From: Microbacterium binotii
Lineage (GTDB): Bacteria; Actinomycetota; Actinomycetes; Actinomycetales; Microbacteriaceae
Direction: 5' to 3'
Assembly (NCBI RefSeq): GCF_021398715.1
Contig: NZ_CP090347.1
Location: 2,356,001 to 2,420,000 of the forward strand
Length of the DNA: 64,000 nt
Every line of letters begins with the position of its first letter. The first letter of the stretch is position 1. A model generated the notes under the pieces. That model saw only the letters and a list, made by a program, of their open reading frames with translations, made no database searches and had not been told where the DNA came from. Both the position numbers and the translations under genes were made by a program. This document shows, piece after piece, positions 35,465 through 48,122 of this stretch.

Positions 35465-37143
35465 GGGGACTCCTTGCCTCGCAACGCGCTGTCGACGTCG
35501 ATCGGTTGCGTGAGCCCCAGATCGTCGAGCCCGTCGCCCTCCGGCGCCAACGACAGGGGCGACGAAGCGGGCTCCGCGCCGGCGCGGCGCGGCAGGGTCA
35601 GCACGAAGTTGGTGCCGAGCCCGAGCGACGACCAGACGCCCAGCGTGCCACCGTGCAGGCGCGTGTCGCCCAGGGCGATGGCCAGCCCCAGCCCCGTTCC
35701 CCCGATCGTGCGCTTGCGCGAGGGGTCGGCACGCCAGAAGCGGTCGAAGACGCGCTCCTGGTCTTCGGGGCGCATCCCCATCCCGTAGTCGCGCACGCCC
35801 ACCGCGACCGCATCCTGATCCGAATCCACGGTCACGACGATGGGCCGACCTTCACCGTGCTCGATCGCGTTGCCCAGGAGGTTTCGCACGATCCGACGCA
35901 CCCGCCGCGGGTCCATCTCGACCGGCGAATAGCCCCCCGGCGCCACGAGGCGCACGTCGCTGCCGTGCTGCTCGGCGAGCTGATGCATCTGGGCGACCAC
36001 GTCCTCGGCGAGGTGCGCGAGGCTGGTGGGCTCCAGCTCGAGCTGCACGGATCCGGCGTCGTAGCGACTGATCTCCAGCAGATCGGTGAGCAGGGTCTCG
36101 AACCGCTGCACCTGAGCGTGCAGCAGCTCGGCGGCGCGGGTGCTCACCGGGTCGAAGCCCTCCCGATGGTCGTTGAGAACGTCGGCGGCGAGACGGATGG
36201 TGGTCAGCGGCGTGCGCAGCTCGTGGGAGACGTCCGAGACGAAGCGCTGTTGCACGAGCGAGAGCTCCGCCAGTTCCTTGATCTGGGCTTGGATGCTGTC
36301 CGCCATCGCGTTGAACGAGCGACCGAGGGTGGCGATCTCGTCCTCGCCGTGCACATCCAGACGCACATCGAGTCGACCCGCCGCAAGCTCAGCCGACGTG
36401 TGCGCCGCCTCACCGATCGGCACGGTCACCGATCGCAGGACGAACCACGAGATCCCGGCGATGATCGCGATGAGCGCCAGCCCCACCACCCAGAGGGTCC
36501 CCTGAACGAAACCGAGGGTCTGGTCGGCCGCAGCCAGGTCGTAGGCGATGTAGAGCTCGTACGCACCGACACCCGCGACATTCAGCTGCTGTCCGACCGC
36601 GATCCCGGGCACCACGCGCCCCGACGCGTCGGTCAGGGCGATCGACTGCCACCACTGGACATCGGCGTCCGAGCGCACCTTGTCGCGCAGGGCATCCGTG
36701 ATCTGGCCGTCCCAGTTGCCGCCGCCGAGCACGAAGTCCTGCGGCGCGGTCGCCGAAGGGGTCTGATCGACGCGGAACATGGCGACCAGGTCCGAGTCGG
36801 ACTGACGTCCGAGGCTGGCCATGACGCTGTCCACGACGTTGCGAACCTGCGCACTGTCGCCCTGCAGCGCCGAGTCGAGGGTCGCCTGCGCCGCGGTCGT
36901 TGCGCGGCGGGCGTCGCCCAGCACCTGGTCGCGACGCGACTGGAACAGGTCGTTCTGGATCGCCAGTGCCATCCAGACGCAGGCGACGAGGATGGCCAGC
37001 GTCGACAGCGCGATCGTGAGCACGAGCGTGCGGAAGCGCAGCGAGCGCTGCCACGAGCCCAGCACCCGCGACGGCCACGTACGCCAGGCGCGCAGCTCGC
37101 GCCGCAGCCGGACTGCCGGCCGGGGGGCGGTCGCGGCGGGCAT
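35461..37143 (-). CDS. mtrB: sensor histidine kinase MtrB
   Basis: A 560-residue membrane kinase: helix 1 (39-61), an extracellular sensor region (about 62-212), helix 2 (213-236), HAMP (about 236-290), HisKA with SDVSHELRTPLTTIRL (His307) and HATPase (about 405-525; N box RNLLGNAIEHGEG, G2 box GGTGLGLAIA). The C-terminal 40 residues are acidic. The ATG at 37143 is 2 bp after the mtrA stop. MtrB senses envelope or osmotic state and septal components and phosphorylates MtrA. Confidence 0.96.
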   Translation of the reverse strand: MPAATAPRPAVRLRRELRAWRTWPSRVLGSWQRSLRFRTLVLTIALSTLAILVACVWMALAIQNDLFQSRRDQVLGDARRATTAAQATLDSALQGDSAQVRNVVDSVMASLGRQSDSDLVAMFRVDQTPSATAPQDFVLGGGNWDGQITDALRDKVRSDADVQWWQSIALTDASGRVVPGIAVGQQLNVAGVGAYELYIAYDLAAADQTLGFVQGTLWVVGLALIAIIAGISWFVLRSVTVPIGEAAHTSAELAAGRLDVRLDVHGEDEIATLGRSFNAMADSIQAQIKELAELSLVQQRFVSDVSHELRTPLTTIRLAADVLNDHREGFDPVSTRAAELLHAQVQRFETLLTDLLEISRYDAGSVQLELEPTSLAHLAEDVVAQMHQLAEQHGSDVRLVAPGGYSPVEMDPRRVRRIVRNLLGNAIEHGEGRPIVVTVDSDQDAVAVGVRDYGMGMRPEDQERVFDRFWRADPSRKRTIGGTGLGLAIALGDTRLHGGTLGVWSSLGLGTNFVLTLPRRAGAEPASSPLSLAPEGDGLDDLGLTQPIDVDSALRGKESP

Positions 37144-37145
37144 CC

Positions 37146-37826
37146 TCAGCTCGCGGCGCCGGCGCGGTATCCGACGCCGCGCACCGTCGTGACGATCTTG
37201 GGGTTGTCGGGGTCGAGCTCGACCTTCGCACGCAACCGCTGGACGTGCACGTTCACGAGTCGGGTGTCCGCCTTGTAGTGGTAGCCCCACACCTGCTCCA
37301 GGAGCATCTCGCGCGAGAAGACCTGCTGCGGCTTCGAGGCGAGCGCGACGAGCAGCTCGAACTCCAGCGGCGTCAGCGGGATGGGGGTCGATCCCCGGCG
37401 CACCTCGTGCGCGGCGACGTCGACGGTCAGGTCGCCGATGCGCAGGCTCTCCCCGGCATCCGTCGCGGCCGGACGGAGTCGGGTGCGGATGCGGGCGACC
37501 AGCTCCTTCGGGTTGAACGGCTTGACGATGTAGTCGTCGGCGCCCGACTCGAGCCCCGCGACGACGTCGGCGGTGTCGGTGCGCGCGGTCAGCATGATGA
37601 TCGGGACACCGGACTCCGCGCGCAGGCGCGTGCAGATCTCGATCCCGTCCATGCCGGGCAGCATCAGATCGAGCAGCACCAGATCGGGGCGCTCGGCACG
37701 GAAGGCGTCGACCGCTTGAGCTCCGTCGGCGCAGAACACCGTCTCGAAGCCCTCGGTGTCGAGCACGATCCCGATCATCTCGGCCAGGGCCGTGTCGTCG
37801 TCGACCACGAGAATGCGTGATGTCAT
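37146..37826 (-). CDS. mtrA: response regulator MtrA
   Basis: A 226-residue OmpR-type regulator: receiver domain (1-118) with acidic pocket DD9-10, phospho-acceptor Asp53 in LVLLDLMLPGMDG and Lys102 region YIVKPFNPKEL, then a winged-helix DNA-binding domain (about 130-226) ending VHVQRLRAKVELDPDNPKIV. MtrA controls cell-wall hydrolases, division and dnaA in relatives. AAGGAAG precedes the ATG. TACTCT at 37893-37898 could be its -10, giving a leader near 60 bases. It is divergent from the membrane-protein gene that heads the MoxR operon. Confidence 0.97.
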   Translation of the reverse strand: MTSRILVVDDDTALAEMIGIVLDTEGFETVFCADGAQAVDAFRAERPDLVLLDLMLPGMDGIEICTRLRAESGVPIIMLTARTDTADVVAGLESGADDYIVKPFNPKELVARIRTRLRPAATDAGESLRIGDLTVDVAAHEVRRGSTPIPLTPLEFELLVALASKPQQVFSREMLLEQVWGYHYKADTRLVNVHVQRLRAKVELDPDNPKIVTTVRGVGYRAGAAS

Positions 37827-37975
37827 GAAACGCGTTCTTCCTTTGCGTCCGCTCGGCGGCCGGGTTCCACCGATGCCCCCGTGCGCCCCTTCAGAGTAGT
37901 CCACACGCGGGCCGGGGCCCACGAGCGTCCCTTCAGGTGTGTCACGATGAAGGCGATGACGACCGCGAGGAGATC

Positions 37976-39256
37976 ATGACGACCGCGCAACCCGGATGGA
38001 CGCCCGCTCCGCGCGCGGGGATCGTCCCGCTGCACCCGCTGACGTTCGGAACGGTGCTGGGGCGCTCCTTCGTGGCTCTCCGGCAGAACCCCCGCGTGCT
38101 CCTCGGGTTCGCGCTGGGCATACAGATGGCGACGTACCTCGTGCTGCTGGTCGCGGTCGGAGGCATCGCCTTCGCCAGCTTCTCGCGCCTGGCCACCGTA
38201 CCGGTGTCGAGCCCCGACTATCCGGACCTGTTCGCGGGCGCGACGGCCATCACCGTGATCTCCAGCCTCGTGCTCGGCATCGCGAGCTCCGCGCTGACGG
38301 TGATCGTCCAGGGCGTGGTCGTGGCCGACGTCGCGCACGGCGTCGTCGCCGAGAAGCTGACGGTCGGTGCACTGTGGCGGCGGATACGCCCCGCCTTCTG
38401 GCGGCTGTTCGGCTACACGCTCCTGGCTTCGGCCGCCGTGCTGGTCGCCGTGGCGATCTTGGCCGCTGCCGCTTTCGCGCTCGGCCTGCTCGCCCTTGCC
38501 GCGGGGATCGTCGCGGCGGTGTTGTTCATCCTCGCCGCCATTCCGCTCGCCTTCTGGCTGACGACGAGACTCTTCCTCGTCACACCGATCCTGGTCCTCG
38601 AGGGGTCCGGCGTCTTCGCGGCCATCGCCCGGTCCTGGCGCCTCACGCGCGGCAGGTTCTGGCGCACCCTCGCGACGTGGTTCGTCATCCAGACCGGCTT
38701 CCAGATCATCACGCAGGTCGTCGTGGTGCCACTGAACTTCTTCAGCGGCATGTTCGTCGGCGTCCTCTCGCCCACGGGCGACCCGAACGTCTCCGCCGTG
38801 ATCGGCACGCTCGGAGTCGGCCTCGTGGTGCAGATGGTGTCGCTGCTGGTGCAGTCGATCGCACTCGTCGTGAACGCCACGGCGGCCTGTCTCGTCTACG
38901 TGGACGCCCGTATGCGCACCGAGGGCCTCGATCTCGACCTGCAGTCGTACGTCGATCAGCGTCAGATGGGCGCGGGTATCGCCGATCCCTATCGTTGGCA
39001 CATCGGCCGGACGGTGGCCCCACAGCCCGCCGCCTGGGCGCCGCAGACGGCCCCGTGGCCCGGCGCGTACCCGGCGCCGCAGGCGCACGGCTACGCGCCT
39101 CCAACCGCGTACGCGCCGCCGGGCGCCGAGGCGCCCGCACCGCCGGCTGCACCAGCGCGACCCGCCGCGAACCAGCCTGCGGGCGAGCGGACGCCGACGG
39201 ATCCGCCCACGGCGACCGACTGGGCTCCGCCTCAGGCGGGTCCGGAACAGCGGTGA
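37976..39256 (+). CDS. GDPD-membrane-domain-like polytopic protein with Pro-rich tail
   Basis: A 426-residue protein with about six hydrophobic helices between residues 35 and 300 and a cytoplasmic or disordered Pro/Ala/Gln-rich tail (about 330-426, with repeated Ala-Pro and Pro-Gln). It resembles the membrane region attached to some glycerophosphodiester phosphodiesterases (PF10110) but has no phosphodiesterase domain. The LEGSGVFAAIARSWRLTRGR motif near 195-215 is typical. CGAGGAG lies three bases before the ATG. The stop overlaps the next gene by GTGA, so it heads the DUF4129-DUF4350-MoxR-DUF58 operon. Confidence 0.75.
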   Translation: MTTAQPGWTPAPRAGIVPLHPLTFGTVLGRSFVALRQNPRVLLGFALGIQMATYLVLLVAVGGIAFASFSRLATVPVSSPDYPDLFAGATAITVISSLVLGIASSALTVIVQGVVVADVAHGVVAEKLTVGALWRRIRPAFWRLFGYTLLASAAVLVAVAILAAAAFALGLLALAAGIVAAVLFILAAIPLAFWLTTRLFLVTPILVLEGSGVFAAIARSWRLTRGRFWRTLATWFVIQTGFQIITQVVVVPLNFFSGMFVGVLSPTGDPNVSAVIGTLGVGLVVQMVSLLVQSIALVVNATAACLVYVDARMRTEGLDLDLQSYVDQRQMGAGIADPYRWHIGRTVAPQPAAWAPQTAPWPGAYPAPQAHGYAPPTAYAPPGAEAPAPPAAPARPAANQPAGERTPTDPPTATDWAPPQAGPEQR

Positions 39257-39885
39257 TCCTCGCCGCGTCCGCGCCGTTGATCCCCGACGGCGACGAAGCA
39301 CGGCGTCTCGCCGAGCGGGAACTCGCCGATCCGAGCTATCGCGCGGCCGAACCGACCCCCTTCGACCGCATCGCGCGAGCCATCGGCGACGGCATCGCCA
39401 AGCTGTTCACCGGCGACGTGGATGCGGCGTGGGCACCCTTGGTCGCCATCGGCGCGCTGCTGCTGGTCGTGCTCCTGGTCGTGCTCGCCGTGGTGATCTG
39501 GGGTCGACCGCGTTCGAGGAGCCTCGTCCGCGCAGACCGCGGCGAGCTCTTCGGCGACGCCGTGACCGCCGGGGCCGGCGAGCTGCGGCGCACCGCAGCG
39601 GCCCTCGCCGATCAGGGCGACTGGGAGGCGGCGACCGTGGCCGCCGTGCGTGCACTGGCGCGCGGGCTCGAGGAACAGCAACGCGTGAGGGTGGCTCCCG
39701 GCGCCACGGTGACCTCCTTCGCGCGGTCCGCCGGCGCCGTGTTCCCCGACGAAGCCGCCTCGCTCATCGAGTCGGCGCACGACTTCGATGACGTGCGCTA
39801 CCTGCACCGACCGGGAAGCCGCGACGCCTACGAGCGTGTCCGCGCCCTGGATGATCGGCTGTCCCGCACCCGGGTGACGCGCTGA
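39253..39885 (+). CDS. DUF4129-domain membrane protein
   Basis: A 210-residue protein with one central membrane helix (about 57-82; APLVAIGALLLVVLLVVLAVVIWG) and a C-terminal DUF4129 domain (about 95-205), including ELRRTAAALADQGDWEAATV and PGATVTSFARSAGAVFPD. DUF4129 proteins accompany MoxR/DUF58 modules; function unknown, perhaps transglutaminase-linked envelope assembly. Start GTG and stop are both overlapped by neighbours (GTGA upstream, TGATG downstream). Confidence 0.8.
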   Translation: MILAASAPLIPDGDEARRLAERELADPSYRAAEPTPFDRIARAIGDGIAKLFTGDVDAAWAPLVAIGALLLVVLLVVLAVVIWGRPRSRSLVRADRGELFGDAVTAGAGELRRTAAALADQGDWEAATVAAVRALARGLEEQQRVRVAPGATVTSFARSAGAVFPDEAASLIESAHDFDDVRYLHRPGSRDAYERVRALDDRLSRTRVTR

Positions 39886-41023
39886 TGACCGTGCGTCACC
39901 GCCTCGCCCGCGCGCGCACCTGGGCGGTGATCGGCGCCGTCATCGTGATCGTCGGCATCATCGGCGCGGTGATCTCCGCGAACATGCGCTTCAGTGCATA
40001 CGACCGATTCGATCCGGACGATCCCGGCCCCGATGGGATGCGCGCGCTCGCCCGCATCCTGTCCGAGCAGGGCATCGATGTCGTCGTGACACGGGACGTC
40101 GCGTCCGCGGAGGCCGCTCTTCGCGAGGGAGAGAACACACTCGTCCTGCCCGACTCGCCCCTGCTGTCGGACGGGCAGCTGACCTCGTTGGCACAGGCGG
40201 CGGACTCGGTGGTCGTATCCGACCCTCGCGCCCGTTCCATCCGGCTCCTCTTCGACGGCCGGATCCAGGGGTACGGAACCGCCGCCGCCGTCGCACCCGA
40301 CTGCGATCTGCCCGTGGCACGGCGCGCGGGAGACGTCGGCGTCGGTGCGACCTTCACGGCTCCGGATGCGGTCGGCTGCTACCCGGTCGATGACGCGTAC
40401 GGGCTGCTCTGGCAGCAGCACGGCGATGCGACGCGGGCCGCCGTGGACGGATCGGTGGTCTTCACGAACGAACACCTCGCCTCCGACGGCAATGCCGCTC
40501 TGGCGCTCGGTCTGCTGGGTGGCCACGACCGTCTGGTGTGGCTCGTGCCCGCTCTCGCGGCCGGTTCCGGCACGACGGGTGCGACGCTGGGAGAGCTGAC
40601 CCCGCCGTGGGTGACGCCGGCGATCGTGCTCCTCGGTGCGACGGCGCTGGCCGGCGCGATCTGGCGCGGGCGCCGATTCGGCCCACTCGTGCACGAGCGA
40701 CTCCCGGTCACGGTCCGCGCCGGCGAGACCACGCGCGGCCTCGGCCGGCTCTACGCGCGCGCCGGCGCGCGCGATCATGCCGCGGCCCTCCTGCGCGAGC
40801 GCGCCCGCGAGCGCGCCGCCACCGCGCTGTCGGTGCCCCGCAGGGCGGACACCACGGCCATCGCGGATGCCGTCGCCGCAGCCACCGGCATCCCGCCGAT
40901 CCGCTGCCGCGCCCTGCTCGGCGATGAGCCCGTCCCCGACGACCGCGCGCTCGCGCGCCTCGCCGTAGACCTCCGCACCCTCGAGGCGCGTTTGACCCTG
41001 TCCCGACCGCGAAAGGAATCGCA

Positions 41024-41027
<4 letters not shown>
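39885..41027 (+). CDS. DUF4350-domain membrane protein
   Basis: A 380-residue protein with an N-terminal helix (about 11-32), an extracytoplasmic DUF4350 domain (about 35-230; DPDDPGPDGMRALARILSEQ and RDVASAEAALREGENTLVL), a second helix (about 240-258) and a cytoplasmic helical tail. It shares one base with the preceding stop and four with the moxR start. It belongs to the MoxR locus core as in mycobacteria; its biochemical role is unknown. Confidence 0.82.
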
Positions 41028-41983
<956 letters not shown>

Positions 41984-41984
41984 C

Positions 41985-43292
41985 GTGTTCGTCACCGGCC
42001 GTCTTCCGATCGTCGTCGCCGGCGGTCTCATCCCGCTGATCCTGCTGTCCGCCGTGGGCGTGCCGGCGTGGGCGGTGCTCGGCGCGTGGCTCCTCTTCGT
42101 GGTCGCGGCGGTCGCGGTCGACACCGCGCTCGCGCCCAGCCCCGCAGACCTCAGCGTCGCGCGGAAGCTGCCCGCGCGCGCCCGGCGCGGCGAAGCTGCC
42201 CTGAGCGAGCTGCGCCTGACGAACGCGGGGACCCGGCCGGTGAAGGGATGGATCAGGGATGCCTGGCAGCCGACCGCCGGGGCACCCGCGGCCCGCGCTC
42301 GAATCGAGATCCCGGCCGGGCGCACGGCCACGCTCACCGCGTCGCTCATGCCGCGCCGCCGCGGGGAGCTCGCGAGCGACTTCGTCGTCGTGCGGGCGCT
42401 CGGTCCGCTCGGACTGGCCGGACGCCAGCAGCGCATCGCCGCGCGCGGAGTGTTGCGTGTCCTGCCGCCCTTCTCTTCGCGACGTCATCTGCCGTCCCGT
42501 CTGGCACGTCTGCGCGAGCTCGACGGCGAGACCAGCGTCCAGGTGCGCGGTCGCGGAACCGAGTTCGACAGCCTGCGCGAGTACGTCCGCGGCGATGACG
42601 TCCGCTCGATCGACTGGCGCGCCACGGCGCGCTCCGGAACCACGATGCTGCGTACCTGGCGGCCGGAGCGCGACCGGCACATCGTCGTGGTGGTCGACAC
42701 CGGGCGCACCGCCGCGACACGCGTCGACGACGGAGTGAGACTCGATGCCGCGATGGAGGCCACACTGCTGCTCGGCGCGCTGGCTGCACGCGCCGGCGAC
42801 CACGTGCACCTCGTGATGATGGATCGCCTCGTGAGGGCAAGGGTGAGCGGCGTCGACGGCGCAGGCCTCGTCCCCGCCCTCGTGGACGCCATGGCGCCGG
42901 TGGAAGCCCAGCTGATCGACACGGACTGGAGCGAGGTCGCCTCCCTGGTGCGCCGGCTGACGGTCCGCCCCGCGCTCGTGGTGCTGCTCACGGCGCAGGA
43001 CGACCCCGCCGCGGCGCGAGGCTTCCTCGCCGCGCTGCCCGCGCTGACGGCGCGGTCCCGGGTGCTCGTGGCCTCCGCATCCACCGTCGATGACGAGGAC
43101 GACGAACCCGCGACGACGGATGCGGACGCGGCCTACCTCCGGGCCGCGACCGAGCACGCGCGTCAGGGCGGCGAGCGCGTCGGGGCAGCCATCGGACGCA
43201 CGGGGGCCGTCGCCGTGACGGCGGATGCGGCATCCCTTCCGCCGCGCGTCGCCGACCACTACCTCGCGCTCAAGCTGCGCGGCCTGCTCTGA
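41985..43292 (+). CDS. DUF58-domain membrane protein (MoxR partner)
   Basis: A 435-residue protein with two N-terminal helices (about 8-25 and 28-47), a beta-rich region and the DUF58 core REYVRGDDVRSIDWRATAR (198-216), followed by a von Willebrand A-like fold (VVVVDTGRTAA near 234-244, a MIDAS-like DTGRT rather than DxSxS). It is the expected client or adaptor of MoxR. It is the last gene of the operon; the mRNA would run into the double-hairpin region and the 23-bp terminator beyond it. Confidence 0.88.
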   Translation: MFVTGRLPIVVAGGLIPLILLSAVGVPAWAVLGAWLLFVVAAVAVDTALAPSPADLSVARKLPARARRGEAALSELRLTNAGTRPVKGWIRDAWQPTAGAPAARARIEIPAGRTATLTASLMPRRRGELASDFVVVRALGPLGLAGRQQRIAARGVLRVLPPFSSRRHLPSRLARLRELDGETSVQVRGRGTEFDSLREYVRGDDVRSIDWRATARSGTTMLRTWRPERDRHIVVVVDTGRTAATRVDDGVRLDAAMEATLLLGALAARAGDHVHLVMMDRLVRARVSGVDGAGLVPALVDAMAPVEAQLIDTDWSEVASLVRRLTVRPALVVLLTAQDDPAAARGFLAALPALTARSRVLVASASTVDDEDDEPATTDADAAYLRAATEHARQGGERVGAAIGRTGAVAVTADAASLPPRVADHYLALKLRGLL

Positions 43293-43326
43293 CCCTCGGG
43301 CGGGCACGCCCCTCGATCCCCCTCGC

Positions 43327-43374
43327 TTCCCCTGTCACAGATCGACGCGAGTGGCTCGATCTGCGACAGGGGAA
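43327..43374. repeat. hairpin repeat unit 1
   Basis: Eighteen-base arms (43327-43344 and 43357-43374) pair with a single mismatch around a 12-base loop. The left half shares 19 identical bases (43331-43349) with unit 2. Confidence 0.75.
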
Positions 43375-43388
43375 CAGTCCTTCGCTTC

Positions 43389-43438
43389 GTTCGCCTGTCA
43401 CAGATCGACGCGGAACGCGCGATCTGTGACAGGCGAAC
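43389..43438. repeat. hairpin repeat unit 2
   Basis: Nineteen-base perfect arms (43389-43407 and 43420-43438) around a 12-base GC-rich loop. The direct repeat CCTGTCACAGATCGACGCG recurs here at 43394-43412. Units 1 and 2 lie in tandem about 63 bp apart. Confidence 0.8.
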
Positions 43439-43455
43439 GGCCGCGCACCGCCCGG

Positions 43456-43504
43456 GAAACGGGGAACTCCCCTCCGCCTGAGGCGGAGGGGAGTTCCCCG
43501 TTTC
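43456..43504. terminator. bidirectional terminator, DUF58 operon/katG
   Basis: Perfect 23-bp arms (43456-43478 and 43482-43504) with a TGA loop, just beyond the katG stop. Confidence 0.85.
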
Positions 43505-43507
43505 GTG

Positions 43508-46202
<2,695 letters not shown>

Positions 46203-46220
46203 TCCCGCATCCTGCCATTG

Positions 46221-46237
46221 TTTTGATCTATTCAAAA
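46221..46237. promoter_or_regulatory. probable FurA operator
   Basis: TTTTGA-TCTAT-TCAAAA, a perfect 6-bp-arm dyad in an A/T-rich patch, 19 bases before the furA GTG. Location and composition fit FurA autoregulation of furA-katG. Confidence 0.6.
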
Positions 46238-46285
46238 ATACGACACGCCCGCGAACAGATGAACGATCGCTGAATCCGTGCCCGC

Positions 46286-47281
46286 TCAGCCCGCGACGAG
46301 CTCGGTCTGCCCGACGTCATCCCCGTCCAGATCCCCCGTCTGGCCGCGGCGTGCGGCCCGCCGCCCGACCACGAGCATGTAGAAGAGGAAGACCCCGAGG
46401 GCGAGGGTGCCGAGCACGATCTTCACGGGCCAGGGCCACGGCTGCGGCGTGACATAGGCCTCGACGACCCCCGACAGGGCGAGGGCGAAGACCAGGCCGA
46501 CCGCGACGGTCGCGAGCGAACGACCCGCCGCGGCGAGCGACTCGCCGCGGGAGCGGGGGCCGGGCGCGACCCAGGCCCAGAAGACGTGGAGCCCCGCGGC
46601 CGCCGCGACGAACACGCTCGTCAGCTCGAGCAGACCGTGGGGCAGGATGAACGCGAAGAACACGTCGAGCCGGTCGAAGGACCCCATGACCGCGGCTGCC
46701 GTCCCGAGGCCGATCGCGTTCTGGATGACGACGGAGACCGGCCAGATGCCGGTGATGCCGAACAGCACGCACTGGGCTGCGATCCAGGCGTTGTTCGTCC
46801 ACACCGTGCCGGCGAACACGGCCGCCGGGTTGTCGGAGTAGTAGGCCACGAACTCGTCGTTCGCATACGAGGAGAGCTGCGCCTCCGAGCCCAGGGTCGC
46901 CACGAGGGCGGGATCGGACGCGATCCACAACGCCACCAGCGCCGAGGCCAGGACGAAGGCGACCGCCACCGCGAGTGTCGTCCAGCGCACGCGATACAGC
47001 GCCGCGGGCAGCTGATCGAGGAAGAACTGCGGGATCCGGCGGAGCAGGTTGCCGTCGCCGGCGGTGAGCCGCAGGCGGGCACGGGCGAGCACGAGCGAAA
47101 GATGGTCGGCCTGCGGGCTGCGCCCCGCCGCCGTCTTCAACTCCGCAAGATCCGCAGAGGCCGCCCGATAGCGCATCACGAGCTCGTCCGCCTCAGCACC
47201 GCTCAGCCGTCGGCGGCCCGCCAACTCGTCGAGACGTTCCCACTCAGCCCTGTGGGCGGCCGTGAGCGCGTCGAGATCCAT
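46286..47281 (-). CDS. SpoIIM-like stage II sporulation protein M family membrane protein
   Basis: A 331-residue protein with a soluble helical N-terminus (1-95) and a SpoIIM/DUF95 membrane domain of about five to six helices (95-315), including AGTVWTNNAWIAAQCVLFG and FILPHGLLELTSVFVAAAAG. In sporulators SpoIIM joins a peptidoglycan hydrolase complex; in non-sporulating actinobacteria it pairs with an RDD protein beside MoxR genes, function unknown. ATG at 47281 is seven bases after TACAGT. Its start is 16 bp from the divergent RDD start. Confidence 0.88.
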   Translation of the reverse strand: MDLDALTAAHRAEWERLDELAGRRRLSGAEADELVMRYRAASADLAELKTAAGRSPQADHLSLVLARARLRLTAGDGNLLRRIPQFFLDQLPAALYRVRWTTLAVAVAFVLASALVALWIASDPALVATLGSEAQLSSYANDEFVAYYSDNPAAVFAGTVWTNNAWIAAQCVLFGITGIWPVSVVIQNAIGLGTAAAVMGSFDRLDVFFAFILPHGLLELTSVFVAAAAGLHVFWAWVAPGPRSRGESLAAAGRSLATVAVGLVFALALSGVVEAYVTPQPWPWPVKIVLGTLALGVFLFYMLVVGRRAARRGQTGDLDGDDVGQTELVAG

Positions 47282-47288
47282 GTGTTTC

Positions 47289-47294
47289 ACTGTA
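47289..47294 (-). promoter_or_regulatory. -10 element for the spoIIM-like gene
   Basis: TACAGT seven bases before the ATG, inside a 16-bp divergent gap shared with the RDD gene. Confidence 0.4.
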
Positions 47295-47297
47295 GCC

Positions 47298-48122
47298 ATG
47301 CCCTCCGCCGTGACCCTGGTCGAGATCGGTCAGGACGAGATCCTCACCGGTGAGGCCGTCGCGCTCGACGTCCAACCCGCGGGGTTCTTCCTCCGGCTGG
47401 CGGGAGCCGCGATCGACATGATCGTCACGGTGGCTGCCGCACTCGTCGTCATGCTGGCGCTCGGTCTGACCGGGGTGCTCTCCGTGGACTCCGGACTCGG
47501 GACGATCGTCTCGATCCTGTTGGCGGTCCTTCTGCTGGTCGTCGCCCCCACCACGATCGAGACCGCCACACGCGGACGAAGCCTCGGCAAGCTCATCGTC
47601 GGCGCCCGCATCGTCCGCGCCGACGGCGGAGCGGCGGGGTTCCGGCAGGCGCTGATCCGGGCGCTCGTCGGAGTCCTGGAGATCTGGTTCACCCTCGGCG
47701 CCGTGGCCGCGCTGACCGGGATGTTCACGCCGCGCGCACAGCGGCTGGGCGACCTGATGGCGGGCACGTTCAGTCAGCGCACGCGCGCCGGGCGCCTCGC
47801 CACGTTCGAGCCGCAGGTACCGGTCCCCCTCGCCGAGTGGGCCCGCATCGCCGATGTGGCGCCGCTGCCTGCCCCGGTCGCCCGGCGTCTCGCGAGGTTC
47901 GTCCGACAGGCCGAGCAACTGCAGCCCCAGGCGCGAAGGATGCTCGCAGCCCAGCTGGCCGCGGAGGCGGCCGCATCCGTCTCCCCCGTCCCGCCCGCGG
48001 ACCCGGAGCTGTTCGTCCGAGCTGTGGCGGCGCTGCGCTTTCAGCGGGAGTTGACGGCCGTCAGAGCACGCGATGCGCGGGCCGAGGCACTGCTGCCCGC
48101 GCCCGTCACGCGCCGGGGCTAG
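47298..48122 (+). CDS. RDD-family membrane protein
   Basis: A 274-residue protein with an RDD domain (about 22-170): first helix region GFFLRLAGAAIDMIV carries the RxxxxxxD signature, SLGKLIVGARIVRADGG lies between helices, and RAQRLGDLMAGTFS closes the domain. A soluble Ala/Arg-rich helical tail follows (about 175-274). RDD proteins are often transport- or stress-linked. Together with the divergent spoIIM-like gene it repeats the mycobacterial Rv3694c-Rv3695 arrangement. The stop overlaps the convergent DUF3499 gene by 4 bp. Confidence 0.9.
   Translation: MPSAVTLVEIGQDEILTGEAVALDVQPAGFFLRLAGAAIDMIVTVAAALVVMLALGLTGVLSVDSGLGTIVSILLAVLLLVVAPTTIETATRGRSLGKLIVGARIVRADGGAAGFRQALIRALVGVLEIWFTLGAVAALTGMFTPRAQRLGDLMAGTFSQRTRAGRLATFEPQVPVPLAEWARIADVAPLPAPVARRLARFVRQAEQLQPQARRMLAAQLAAEAAASVSPVPPADPELFVRAVAALRFQRELTAVRARDARAEALLPAPVTRRG

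Noticed and set aside
32987..35788. A 933-codon + strand frame opposite comF and lpqB
   Set aside because: It is Arg/Gly/Asp-rich with no domain, and it crosses the lpqB lipobox and comF active site in antisense.
43331..43412. Two 19-base direct repeats as a possible CRISPR
   Set aside because: Only two copies, each half of a long hairpin, no regular spacers and no cas genes.
46203..46235. TTG at 46235 as the furA start
   Set aside because: It lies inside the probable FurA operator, has no ribosome-binding site, and adds residues not seen in family members.
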